A program made the position numbers and the translations under genes. This document shows positions 35,542 to 43,728 of a DNA stretch of 64,000 nt, in pieces. The DNA is from Flavobacterium sp. CF136. GTDB taxonomy: Bacteria > Bacteroidota > Bacteroidia > Flavobacteriales > Flavobacteriaceae. The first letter of the stretch is position 1; each line of letters opens with the position of its first letter. The notes below the pieces were generated by a model. It made no database searches. It was not told the DNA's origin and saw nothing but the letters and a program-made list of their open reading frames with translations. The DNA lies in contig NZ_AKJZ01000107.1 of NCBI RefSeq assembly GCF_000282055.1, positions 1-64,000 of the forward strand, given 5' to 3'.

Positions 35542-36360
35542 TTAGAATGAATTAACTGTTTTTCTGATAGCGACCAATTTGGTCATCAGACCTTCAAAAT
35601 AGTCTAAATGCAGCATATTGGCACCATCACTTTTTGCATTTGCAGGGTCAAAGTGAGTTTCGATAAAAATACCGTCAACACCAACAGCAATACCTGCTTT
35701 GGCAACGGTTTCAATCATATCAGGTCTTCCGCCCGTAACACCAGCAGTTTGGTTAGGTTGTTGCAATGAATGTGTAACATCCAGAACTGTAGAAGCATAT
35801 TGCTGCATAGTAGGGATTCCTCTAAAATCAACAATCATATCCTGGTAACCAAACATAGTACCACGATCCGTGATTATTACATTTTCGTTATTACAATCCA
35901 GGACCTTTTGCACAGCGTGTTTCATGCTTTCCGGACTCATAAATTGTCCTTTCTTCAGGTTTACCACTTTTCCGGTATTTGCGGCTGCCACAACCAAGTC
36001 AGTTTGACGCACAAGGAAAGCAGGAATCTGCAAAACATCAACATATTGAGCCGCCATATCAGCATCTTCATTGGTATGAATATCTGTTACTGTAGGAACA
36101 TGAAAAGTTTCTGAAACTTTTCTTAAAATTTTTAATGCTTTTTCATCTCCAATTCCGGAAAAACTATCAATTCTGGAGCGATTGGCTTTTTTAAAAGAGC
36201 CCTTAAAGACATAAGGAATCTGAAGTTTGTCGGTAATACCAACTAATTTTTCAGCAATTCTGAGAGCCATTTCTTCTCCTTCAATAGCGCAGGGTCCCGC
36301 CAATAAAAAGAAATTACCACTATCGGTATGCTTAATTTGTGGAATATGTTGTATGTTCAT
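35542..36360 (-). CDS. kdsA: 3-deoxy-8-phosphooctulonate (KDO-8-P) synthase
   Basis: A 272-residue enzyme that joins arabinose 5-phosphate and PEP to make KDO-8-P for lipid A core synthesis. FFLLAGPCAIEGEEMALRIA, FKGSFKKANRSRIDSFSGIG, TDIHTNEDA, LQIPAFLVRQTDLVVAAA, the substrate loop ITDRGTMFGY and FIETHFDPANAKSDGAN are all present. The frame extends eight codons further upstream, but the ATG at 36360 (MNIQHIPQIKHTD) fits the family start better. Cytoplasmic. An outer membrane protein gene follows 22 bases downstream. Confidence 0.95.
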   Translation of the reverse strand: MNIQHIPQIKHTDSGNFFLLAGPCAIEGEEMALRIAEKLVGITDKLQIPYVFKGSFKKANRSRIDSFSGIGDEKALKILRKVSETFHVPTVTDIHTNEDADMAAQYVDVLQIPAFLVRQTDLVVAAANTGKVVNLKKGQFMSPESMKHAVQKVLDCNNENVIITDRGTMFGYQDMIVDFRGIPTMQQYASTVLDVTHSLQQPNQTAGVTGGRPDMIETVAKAGIAVGVDGIFIETHFDPANAKSDGANMLHLDYFEGLMTKLVAIRKTVNSF

Positions 36361-36437
36361 AATATGATTTTTTTGACAGTGCAAATGTAGTTATGATTTA
36401 TGAATCGCAGATGAAGATTTAAGATTTTTTTATGAAG

Positions 36438-36575
36438 CTAATCCTGCTATCCGCTTCAATATTTTTCTCCAAATCCTTTTTTTCCAAGACTGCTCAGGAG
36501 CTTCCGTTGGTCGCTCTGTTCAGTCAGGAAAAAATAGGCTTTCTCAAAAAATGATTTCAGCTGTTATCAGGGCTA
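36438..36575 (+). repeat. Divergent copy of the 'GCTATCCGCT...CAGGGCTA' dispersed repeat
   Basis: This non-coding stretch begins AATCCTGCTATCCGCTTCAA and ends TTCAGCTGTTATCAGGGCTA, with a T-rich then A-rich middle (ATTTTTCTCC... and ...CTCAAAAAAT) and an inner CAGGAGCTTCCGTTGGTCGC. It resembles the elements at 42481-42564 and 51428-51510 in ends and layout but is less well kept. A 40-codon ATG frame across it is accidental. The rest of 36361-36714 holds only a candidate -7 box (36682-36689). Confidence 0.5.
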
Positions 36576-36681
36576 AATCTTTAGTAAAGTATAACTATTC
36601 AAATAGGTTTACAAAATAATTTCCAAAATGTAAAAAGAATGCAGTTGTGTTTTATTAATAAGAAAAGTCATTGAATTTTAT

Positions 36682-36689
36682 TATTTTTG
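36682..36689 (+). promoter_or_regulatory. Candidate -7 box of the dioxygenase gene
   Basis: TATTTTTG matches TAnnTTTG, 25 bases before the ATG at 36715. No convincing -33 element is visible, so support is weak. Confidence 0.3.
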
Positions 36690-36714
36690 ATTTATAACAA
36701 TTTTACTGAAAATT

Positions 36715-37641
36715 ATGCAGTGGATTCTTTTTGAAAAACTTTGGAAACGTACAACAGGCAACCATTCTATCAATGATGCCTCTCCCAATGATGCCTCTAC
36801 ATGGAATGAAGAAATAGAAATGCTTTATCGATTAGGTATCAGTATGGAAGACACGCTTCAGTATCTGTATTTTAATAAACCTGATTTTGAGTCTTTTAAA
36901 AACTGGATATTGCAAAATAAAAATGAAATAAAAAATATAAAAGAAGTTGATTCTGAAGATGTTCTTTCAAAAGAGGACCTTGATTTTTGGGATGAAAATG
37001 GATACGTAATAGTAAAAAATGCTATTGCAATATCAGAATGTGAGGAAACTCAAAAAGCCATTTGGGATTTTCTGGAAATGAACCCTGATATAAGAGAAAC
37101 ATGGTATAACAGGCATAGGGAACAAAGAGGACTTATGCTTAATTTTTCTAATCATTCAACTTTAAATAGAAACAGATCATCTTTACGGATACAAAAAGCT
37201 TATGAGCAGCTTTATAAAACAACAAATATTTATAAAACTATTGATAAAGTAAGTTTTAATCCCCCTGAATCAAAACATTTTAAATTTTTAGGAAGCCCGC
37301 TTCATTGGGATGTTAGTTTAAAATTACCAATTCCATTTGGTTTACAAGGACTTTTATATCTTACAGATTGTGCCGAAAATGAAGGGGCATTCCATTGTGT
37401 ACCGGGATTTCATAGAAAAATAGAGCAGTGGCTTGGTGATTTAAATCCAACGGATAATCCAAGAGAAGTAGCTGTCGAAACATTAAAACCGGTTGCTATA
37501 ACCGGAAATGTGGGTGATTTTATTATCTGGCATAAAGCTTTGCCTCATTGTGCTACACCCAACCATGGTTTACTGCCCAGAATGGTGCAATACCTAACAT
37601 ACCTTCCAGATAATTATAAGGAGGTTTCAGAATGGATTTAG
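36715..37641 (+). CDS. Phytanoyl-CoA dioxygenase family protein
   Basis: A 308-residue Fe(II)/2-oxoglutarate oxygenase. After a variable ~85-residue N-terminus comes the PhyH fold: SKEDLDFWDENGYVIVKNAI, the metal motif SPLHWDVSLKLP (H and D), a strand LQGLLYLTDCAENEGAFHCVP, GFHRKIEQWL, the distal histidine probably in IIWHKALPHC, and RMVQYLTYLPDN with the 2-oxoglutarate arginine. All metal ligands seem present, so it should be active. Substrate unknown: no metabolic partner gene is adjacent. A weak terminator follows. Family call firm. Confidence 0.9.
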   Translation: MQWILFEKLWKRTTGNHSINDASPNDASTWNEEIEMLYRLGISMEDTLQYLYFNKPDFESFKNWILQNKNEIKNIKEVDSEDVLSKEDLDFWDENGYVIVKNAIAISECEETQKAIWDFLEMNPDIRETWYNRHREQRGLMLNFSNHSTLNRNRSSLRIQKAYEQLYKTTNIYKTIDKVSFNPPESKHFKFLGSPLHWDVSLKLPIPFGLQGLLYLTDCAENEGAFHCVPGFHRKIEQWLGDLNPTDNPREVAVETLKPVAITGNVGDFIIWHKALPHCATPNHGLLPRMVQYLTYLPDNYKEVSEWI

Positions 37642-37658
37642 ATAAAGTATAATAATAG

Positions 37659-37685
37659 AAAAAGCTCTGGAAATCCAAAGCTTTT
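37659..37685 (+). terminator. Terminator of the dioxygenase gene
   Basis: AAAAGCT (37660-37666) pairs with AGCTTTT (37679-37685), with inner TGG/CCA pairing. A short T run is part of the right arm. Moderate strength. Confidence 0.55.
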
Positions 37686-37762
37686 GTATATGTAAAGAAT
37701 AATATTACTCTTCCTTCAATCTTAATTGATACTAAAGAATTGAAAAGTCTTTTTTGAGTAAA

Positions 37763-37957
37763 TTATTTTTTTTGCTGACCCGGAGCATATGCTTTTGCAC
37801 TTTTGCTTCCTGACATTTTTTTAGCTTGTCCAGGAGGTATTTTTTGAGAGTTACTGTTTGAATGTGAGTGCTGTACGACACAACTTAACATACTCACAAT
37901 TACAAATAATAGCACCATAATAATTACGGCAAATTTAGTGTATTTGGAATTTTTCAT
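37763..37957 (-). CDS. Small lipoprotein with a PPGQAKK / APGQQKK tail
   Basis: A 64-residue protein with an N-terminal signal and lipobox (VIVSMLSC), followed by a histidine/serine stretch (VVQHSHSNSNSQK) and a basic tail IPPGQAKKMSGSKSAKAYAP then GQQKK. The PPGQAKK...GSKSAK.YAPGQ.KK pattern is shared by many tiny Flavobacteriaceae proteins, some of which I recall under the doubtful name 'quinol oxidase subunit 4'. The basic, glycine/proline-rich tail could bind peptidoglycan or lipopolysaccharide. It appears monocistronic. Function unknown. Confidence 0.65.
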   Translation of the reverse strand: MKNSKYTKFAVIIMVLLFVIVSMLSCVVQHSHSNSNSQKIPPGQAKKMSGSKSAKAYAPGQQKK

Positions 37958-38044
37958 AAAATTATTTTTAATTTGAATTACAAATATAATGCTTACCAGT
38001 ATATTTGTTCATACTTTGAATTTGTTTAAAATCATTATAAACAA

Positions 38045-38068
38045 AAAGCCCTGAAAATCCAGGGCTTT
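38045..38068 (-). terminator. Terminator of the yebC-type gene
   Basis: AAAGCCCTG (38045-38053) pairs perfectly with CAGGGCTTT (38060-38068), with five T on the minus-strand exit side. It lies 20 bases past the stop. Confidence 0.8.
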
Positions 38069-38088
38069 GATAGTATCAATAGGAGAAA

Positions 38089-38802
38089 TTATTCTTCTTT
38101 CATTGTATGATAAACGTTCATTACGTCATCATCTTCTTCGATTTTTTCAATTAATTTTTCAACATCGGCAATTTGTGCTTCAGTAAGTTCTTTGGTAATT
38201 TGTGGAATACGTTCAAAACCGGAAGATAAAATTTCTAAACCTCTGTTTTCTAACTCTTTTTGTAAAGCTCCAAAACTTCCAAAAGGAGCGTAGATTAAGA
38301 TTCCATCTTCGTCTTCAAAAACTTCTTCAGCACCAAAATCAATTAGTTCCAATTCCAGTTCCTCGGGATCAAGATTTCCTTTTGCAATACGAAAATTACA
38401 AGTATGGTCAAACATAAATTCAACAGAACCTTGTGTTCCCATTGTTCCGTTACATTTATTAAAATAGCTGCGGATATTTGCAACAGTCCTGTTATTGTTG
38501 TCAGAAGCTGTTTCAATCAAAATTGCAATTCCGTGAGGCGCATATCCTTCAAACAAAATTTCCTTATAATTGGCAGTATCTTTATTACTTGCATTTTTTA
38601 TGGCACGTTCAACATTATCTTTAGGCATGTTGGCCGCTTTAGCATTTTGTATAACAGCTCTTAATCTAGAATTGGCATCTGGGTTAGGACCACCTTCTTT
38701 AACGGCCATAACGATATCTTTACCAATTCTGGTAAATGTTTTGGCCATTGCAGACCAACGTTTCATTTTTCTTCCTTTTCTAAATTCGAACGCTCTTCCC
38801 AT
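38089..38802 (-). CDS. yebC: YebC/PmpR family protein
   Basis: A 237-residue cytoplasmic protein: MGRAFEFRKGRKMKRWSAMA, KTFTRIGKDIVMAVKEGGPN, NSRLRAVIQNAKAANMPKDN and EILFEGYAPHGIAILIE are the family signature. YebC/PmpR proteins bind DNA and are long annotated as transcriptional regulators; more recent work links YebC-type proteins to translation of proline-rich stretches. The MKRWSAMAK variant at the start is usual for Bacteroidota. Monocistronic with its own terminator. Confidence 0.95.
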   Translation of the reverse strand: MGRAFEFRKGRKMKRWSAMAKTFTRIGKDIVMAVKEGGPNPDANSRLRAVIQNAKAANMPKDNVERAIKNASNKDTANYKEILFEGYAPHGIAILIETASDNNNRTVANIRSYFNKCNGTMGTQGSVEFMFDHTCNFRIAKGNLDPEELELELIDFGAEEVFEDEDGILIYAPFGSFGALQKELENRGLEILSSGFERIPQITKELTEAQIADVEKLIEKIEEDDDVMNVYHTMKEE

Positions 38803-38981
38803 TACTAATTTTTTATTTTGTGATGCAAAAATACGGTTATTCCTTATTTTTCCAAAAACAAAACTATTCTTTTTTGAATTATGTTTTTATGATTGGCAAT
38901 ATGATAAACCAAGCCATTTTTTAATTTCAAAAATGATTCGTTATTTTAAAGAAATATTGAAATACAACCAAAAGCAAAAGA

Positions 38982-41012
38982 TTATTTTGAGGCGTTGAAT
39001 TCATTAATAATATTCACGGCTTCGTTTAGATAAGGATTGGTTTTAAGGTTGTCAATCTGATATTGATTTATTGTTTTTTCACTTGGATAGACACCTAATA
39101 AAAACTGGTTGACCGTTGAATTATAAACATCTAACGGATTGTTCTCATCATTAAAAGTATTTATTTCTGTCCATAATCCATTCCTGATTGTTTTTTGCTC
39201 GAAAATTGCATCCAGAGTCATTGGAACTTCAGCTTTTGGGACATTTACCATTTGATCAATTTTTGCATTGATTTTTTTAATTTCATTAAAGTAGAAATTA
39301 TCAGCCAGTCTCGCTGTGCTGTTTTTTGCAATTTTATCAATTAGATTCCTTTTTACATAAGGTCTGTATTTTAAGAAAGAGTCAATGCTGTCGTTTTGAA
39401 TTGCTGTCGGGAAACTACTTTCTTTTTGGTAAACACTTTCATAAAACTCAGGAAGAATAACATCTGGTTTTACGCCGGTATTTTGATGACTTTTACCTGT
39501 AACCCTATAGAACTTATTAACTGTAATCTTTAAAAAATCTGTAGTTGTATTTTCGTCAAGCGGAAGAATGGTTTGCATAGTTGCTTTTCCCAGTGTATTA
39601 CTGCCCAATATTAGAGCACGATTGTAATCTTGTAAGATTGAAGAAAAAAATTCACTGGCAGAAGCCGTATTGCTATTAACTAAAATTACAATCGGACCTT
39701 TATAAATTAATCCTTTGTACGGATCATTTATAATTGATTGATTTTTTTTGTTATCTACAACAATAGAAATAGGCCCATAATCAATAAACATTCCCGCCAG
39801 TCTTATGGCTTCTTCCATTGAACCGCCTCCATTATCAATTAAATCAATTACCAGGCCTTTTACATTGTCTCTTTCTAATTTTATAACTTCGCGGGCGACA
39901 TCATCTGCACAGCCTTTTTGACCGGTAGATTCTAAATCGGCATAGAAACTTGGAATCTTAATGTATCCAATTTTACTTTCTTTACCAATAATAAAACTGA
40001 AAACCGAATTATCTTCGTCTTTCATCAATTGTTTTTCAATATAAACATCGAAACTTTTACCTGAATTTCGCTTCAGCGTAAGGGTAATATGTTTATTTGA
40101 CTCAGACAAAATCATGGTAGAAATTGATTCTAAAGAAGAACAGGAAACTTCTAAAGTTTCTTTTTGGTTAGAAATAGAAACAATCTGATCTCCTTTTTTA
40201 ATTTGTCCGGTCTGAAAAGCAGGGCCATTAGGGTCTAATTCTTCAATGATGATTTCATTTTTCTCATTTAATTTTACACTCATTCCTAATGACAAATGTT
40301 CTTTTGATAAGGAAGCTACAAAACTGGATTTAGAATCGTTGGTAAAATAAGTTGTGTGTGGGTCAAAATAGGTGCAAAAAAAGTTATAAAGTTTTTCCTG
40401 TTGTGTATCTTTTTTTTCCAAGAGCGTACTGATTCGGCATATCTCATTTGATAAAATTGTTTTTTTTGATTCTAATTCTATTGCTTTAAAATTAGATTTA
40501 AGAGAATCCAGATTGTTACTTTTTTCAACAATATCATCTAAAATCTGATAACGTAATTTTTTCACCCAGACTTTTTCCAAATCTTCTTTTTTGAGATAAA
40601 AAGAAAAAGCTTTTTTGTAAAACCGAATCGTATCTTTTTTGTTGTAATCAATTGTTCCGGCCTGAATTTTCTCTAAAACATTTTTGGTTCTGGTAAGACC
40701 GTTTATATATTTGGTGGTAATATCAGTTAAAAAATTACAATCATTCCCCATAATTAAATTATCCAAATTCAGACGATATTTTTGCGACATTTCATCATAT
40801 TCCGACTTAAAAAAAATATTTCTTGACGGGTCCAAATCATCAATAAGATTGTCAAAAACAAAAACAGATAAACTGTCATCTACCGGTTTGGGTCTTACAT
40901 GGTCACTTTGAATAAGCAAATTTATTTTGGTAAGTATTTCGCATGTCTGATCGCTATTTTGACTAAATAGTGCATTTGTAATCAATAAAAATACCAGTGA
41001 TAAGTTTTTCAT
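38982..41012 (-). CDS. Carboxy-terminal (tail-specific) processing protease, S41 family
   Basis: A 676-residue exported serine protease with a signal peptide (LLITNALFSQ). The N-terminal helical domain (about 30-230) holds DDLDPSRNIFFKSEYDEM, typical of the Tsp/Prc type. A PDZ domain follows (about 240-330: LSLGMSVKLNEKNEIIIEEL), then the S41 core with GLVIDLIDNGGGSMEEAIRL, the catalytic serine in NSNTASASEFFSS and the lysine in LGKATMQTI. Prc removes or trims C-terminal tails of periplasmic proteins. The C-terminal ~150 residues match the DUF3340-like tail of Prc. Appears monocistronic. Confidence 0.93.
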   Translation of the reverse strand: MKNLSLVFLLITNALFSQNSDQTCEILTKINLLIQSDHVRPKPVDDSLSVFVFDNLIDDLDPSRNIFFKSEYDEMSQKYRLNLDNLIMGNDCNFLTDITTKYINGLTRTKNVLEKIQAGTIDYNKKDTIRFYKKAFSFYLKKEDLEKVWVKKLRYQILDDIVEKSNNLDSLKSNFKAIELESKKTILSNEICRISTLLEKKDTQQEKLYNFFCTYFDPHTTYFTNDSKSSFVASLSKEHLSLGMSVKLNEKNEIIIEELDPNGPAFQTGQIKKGDQIVSISNQKETLEVSCSSLESISTMILSESNKHITLTLKRNSGKSFDVYIEKQLMKDEDNSVFSFIIGKESKIGYIKIPSFYADLESTGQKGCADDVAREVIKLERDNVKGLVIDLIDNGGGSMEEAIRLAGMFIDYGPISIVVDNKKNQSIINDPYKGLIYKGPIVILVNSNTASASEFFSSILQDYNRALILGSNTLGKATMQTILPLDENTTTDFLKITVNKFYRVTGKSHQNTGVKPDVILPEFYESVYQKESSFPTAIQNDSIDSFLKYRPYVKRNLIDKIAKNSTARLADNFYFNEIKKINAKIDQMVNVPKAEVPMTLDAIFEQKTIRNGLWTEINTFNDENNPLDVYNSTVNQFLLGVYPSEKTINQYQIDNLKTNPYLNEAVNIINEFNASK

Positions 41013-41222
41013 AAATAAATAATCTTCGCTTATACTAAAATTACGTTTATTTTTCGATAAATGACAGTAATTACCCTAAAATGTCGATGACTAAATAATT
41101 TTTCACGACTAACTGCACGAAGCAATTCAAATTAATGTGTTAATAATTTGAAAATGAAAAGACAGGGTAGGAACATAGCTTTCTTCTGATATATTACTAC
41201 ATGTTTAAATTGAATTCACAGC
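41013..41222. other. Intergenic region without recognised feature
   Basis: AT-rich stretch between the divergent-side end of the protease promoter and the gcvT terminator. It probably holds the protease promoter. CACGACTAACTGCACGAA at 41105-41122 faintly resembles the CACGAATT repeat family, too weak to call. Confidence 0.5.
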
Positions 41223-41262
41223 AAAAAAAATGCATTACAACTTTATCAGTGTAATGCATTTT
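41223..41262 (-). terminator. Terminator of gcvT
   Basis: AAAATGCATTACA (41227-41239) pairs perfectly with TGTAATGCATTTT (41250-41262), and the eight A from 41223 give a T run on the minus strand. Confidence 0.85.
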
Positions 41263-41314
41263 GATTATTTATGGTAACTACAAATAGATATAAGAATTTG
41301 CAGTAAATAAAAAT

Positions 41315-42397
41315 CTATTTCTTATAAAATGGCAGTTTTACCACTTTTGCAGGAACATCATTTTTTCTGATTCGGATAAAAATATCGCTATCAATAGCAC
41401 TATTGTTCACAGTAACATATCCTAAACCAATCCCTTTATTCATAGAAGGTGACATTGTTCCGGATGTTACAATGCCAATTACAGCGCCAGAAGCATCAAC
41501 AATTTCGTAATCATGTCTGGGTACTGCACGTTCCTGCATTTCAAAAGCAATTAATTTTCTGGTAATACCAGCTTCCTTTTGTTTTTTAAGAGCCTCAGAG
41601 TTTGTAAAATCTTTAGTGAATTTCGTAATCCATCCTAAACCAGCTTCAATTGGAGAAGTGGTATCATTAATATCGTTTCCGTATAAACAGAATCCCATTT
41701 CTAAACGCAAAGTATCACGTGCAGCTAATCCAATTGGTTTAATTCCGTATGAAGCTCCAGCTTCAAAAACTTTGTTCCAGACTTGTTCTGCTTCGTCATT
41801 TTTACAATAAATTTCAAATCCGCCTGAGCCGGTATATCCTGTAGCTGAAATAATTACATGTTCAATTCCTGCAAAATCACCAACTTCAAAATGATAATAA
41901 GGTATAGTAGATAAATCTATAGATGATAAAGCCTGCATAGCCTCAACCGCTTTCGGACCCTGAATCGCCAATAAAGAATAATCATCAGAAAGGTTTTTCA
42001 TATCAACACCCAAATCATTGTGTGAAGAAATCCAGTTCCAGTCTTTTTCAATATTCGAAGCATTTACAACAAGTAAATATTGCTCTTCTTTCATTTTATA
42101 AACAATCAAATCGTCTACAATTCCGCCTTCATTATTAGGCAGACAAGAATATTGCGCCCTGCCAATTGTCAATGTCGAAGCATCGTTTGAAGTTACTTTT
42201 TGGATCAAAGCCAAAGCATTTGGTCCTGTAAGTAAAAATTCGCCCATATGCGAAACGTCAAAAACGCCTACACTGTTACGAACCGTTTCATGTTCAGCAT
42301 TAACACCCTCGTAAGTAATGGGCATATTGTAACCGGCAAAAGGCAGCATTTTTGCTCCCAGACTTTCATGTATGTGCGTAAGCGCAGTATTTTTCAT
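41315..42397 (-). CDS. gcvT: Glycine cleavage system T protein (aminomethyltransferase)
   Basis: A 360-residue folate enzyme that releases ammonia from the aminomethylated H protein and forms methylene-THF. Motifs: [57 protein letters not shown] with the catalytic aspartate, [28 protein letters not shown] and the C-terminal [20 protein letters not shown]. Complete and of normal length. gcvH and gcvP are not in the window, as is usual when gcvT is unlinked in Flavobacterium. Confidence 0.96.
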   Translation of the reverse strand: MKNTALTHIHESLGAKMLPFAGYNMPITYEGVNAEHETVRNSVGVFDVSHMGEFLLTGPNALALIQKVTSNDASTLTIGRAQYSCLPNNEGGIVDDLIVYKMKEEQYLLVVNASNIEKDWNWISSHNDLGVDMKNLSDDYSLLAIQGPKAVEAMQALSSIDLSTIPYYHFEVGDFAGIEHVIISATGYTGSGGFEIYCKNDEAEQVWNKVFEAGASYGIKPIGLAARDTLRLEMGFCLYGNDINDTTSPIEAGLGWITKFTKDFTNSEALKKQKEAGITRKLIAFEMQERAVPRHDYEIVDASGAVIGIVTSGTMSPSMNKGIGLGYVTVNNSAIDSDIFIRIRKNDVPAKVVKLPFYKK

Positions 42398-42480
42398 TGT
42401 GATGTTTTAAAAATTGTGTGACAAATTTATTCAAAAAATATCGAAAATAAGTACTCTAAATTATAAATTTCGCAATGATT

Positions 42481-42564
42481 AGGAGCTGTTTCCTGTTATT
42501 CGCTATATCTTTTTGTTTTTAAAGGAAAAACAAAAAGGATGCCGCTACTACCAGGGCTATGACT
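42481..42564 (+). repeat. Dispersed repeat, 'GCTATATCTTTT...AAAAGGATGCCG' family
   Basis: AGGAGCTGTTTCCTG, TTCGCTATATCTTTTTG, then a hairpin centre (TTGTTTTTAAAGGAAAAACA), AAAAAGGATGCCGCTACTAC and CAGGGCT. The flanks match the element at 51428-51510 closely, while the hairpin centre differs in sequence but keeps its pairing. Non-coding. Dispersed small repeat of Flavobacterium type. Confidence 0.75.
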
Positions 42565-42631
42565 TCAAATTAGCAATTACCACTCTTGTATTCAGTTTTT
42601 TATGTAACTTTAAATTCATAAAATAGGTCAA

Positions 42632-43480
42632 ATGAAAACTCCATTTTTAATCACAAAAGAAGAAATTCTAAAATTTTATAAGCCTGTAAATCCACTGACA
42701 CACAAAGGACTGCAGGGCCATGCCGTAATAATTGCAGGTAGTTACGGGAAAATTGGAGCAGCAGTTTTGGCTTCGAAATCCTGTTTAAAATCCGGCTGCG
42801 GACTCGTCACGACTTTTATACCAAAATGTGGTTACCAAATCCTGCAGATCAGTATTCCGGAAGTTATGGTAATTACCGATGAAAATGCAAATGCTATCAC
42901 CAATATTAATCTTTCATTACTGCCACAGGCGATTGGTATTGGTCCGGGAATAGGGAAGGAGTTGTCCACACAAAAAGCATTATTCGAGTTTTTAAGAATC
43001 AACAAATCCCCTTTAGTTCTCGACGCTGATGCCTTAAATATTTTAGCCGAAAATAAATCCTGGCTGGAATTAGTACCTGAAAATACCATTTTAACCCCGC
43101 ATCGAAAAGAGCTTGAACGTTTAATTGGCAACTGGAATTCCGAATCGGAGAAGTTTCAGAAAACAATCGCTTTTTCTGAAAAATATAAAGTTATTATAGT
43201 GATGAAAGGTGCGCCAACATTCATTATCAATAAAAATAAAATCTACGAAAACACTACCGGAAATGCTGCTTTGGCTACTGCGGGAAGCGGTGATGCATTA
43301 ACAGGTATTATTACGGGTTTATCAGCTCAAAATTATGAATCTGTACAAGCGGCAAAATTAGGAGTTTTTCTCCATGGGCTAACGGCTGATATTGCACTGC
43401 CACAAACAGGCTGCCAATCATTTACCGCATCGGATATTATTGAAAATCTGGGAAGGGCTTTTTTGACCCTTGAAAATTAA
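42632..43480 (+). CDS. nnrD: ADP-dependent NAD(P)H-hydrate dehydratase
   Basis: A 282-residue ribokinase-fold enzyme that repairs hydrated NAD(P)[72 protein letters not shown]-type strand and [20 protein letters not shown] (the catalytic aspartate in SGDA, about residue 220) are present. In E. coli it is fused behind the NnrE epimerase; here the N-terminal epimerase domain is absent and the protein stands alone, so NnrE would have to be encoded elsewhere. The extra N-terminal ~30 residues ([20 protein letters not shown]) fit the stand-alone form. Confidence 0.92.
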   Translation: MKTPFLITKEEILKFYKPVNPLTHKGLQGHAVIIAGSYGKIGAAVLASKSCLKSGCGLVTTFIPKCGYQILQISIPEVMVITDENANAITNINLSLLPQAIGIGPGIGKELSTQKALFEFLRINKSPLVLDADALNILAENKSWLELVPENTILTPHRKELERLIGNWNSESEKFQKTIAFSEKYKVIIVMKGAPTFIINKNKIYENTTGNAALATAGSGDALTGIITGLSAQNYESVQAAKLGVFLHGLTADIALPQTGCQSFTASDIIENLGRAFLTLEN

Positions 43481-43525
43481 ATTTATTATAATTCGTTGGG
43501 TGTAATTAAAAATATAAGTGTCAGG

Positions 43526-43575
43526 CTGAGCGTAGTCGAAGCCCTTTTCATGTAAAAGCCTTCGACTACGCTCAG
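43526..43575 (+). repeat. REP-like perfect inverted repeat, 'CTGAGCGTAGTCGAAG'
   Basis: CTGAGCGTAGTCGAAG (43526-43541) and its exact complement CTTCGACTACGCTCAG (43560-43575) flank an 18-base loop. The GC content stands out from the AT-rich surroundings. This sequence occurs as a dispersed intergenic palindrome in many bacteria, including Bacteroidota. It lies between nnrD (plus) and the fic gene (minus) and may also help terminate both. Confidence 0.85.
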
Positions 43576-43728
43576 GATAACAATGATTTCCAGAAATATA
43601 TAGATATTTTACTCAAATTTATATTTTTTTATATGAAATAAGAGTTGTAATCAATTACACTCAATGGGTTTATTATAATTTGTATTATTAGGCAACGGAA
43701 TATAAATGCATGTAGCTCTTTTTATTTA

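Noticed and set aside
36432-36554. 40-codon frame with a signal-like start
   Set aside because: It lies inside the dispersed repeat element and its sequence follows the repeat, not a protein family.
38570-38998. 142-codon plus-strand frame antisense to yebC
   Set aside because: Shadow of the yebC frame; yebC motifs are complete on the minus strand.
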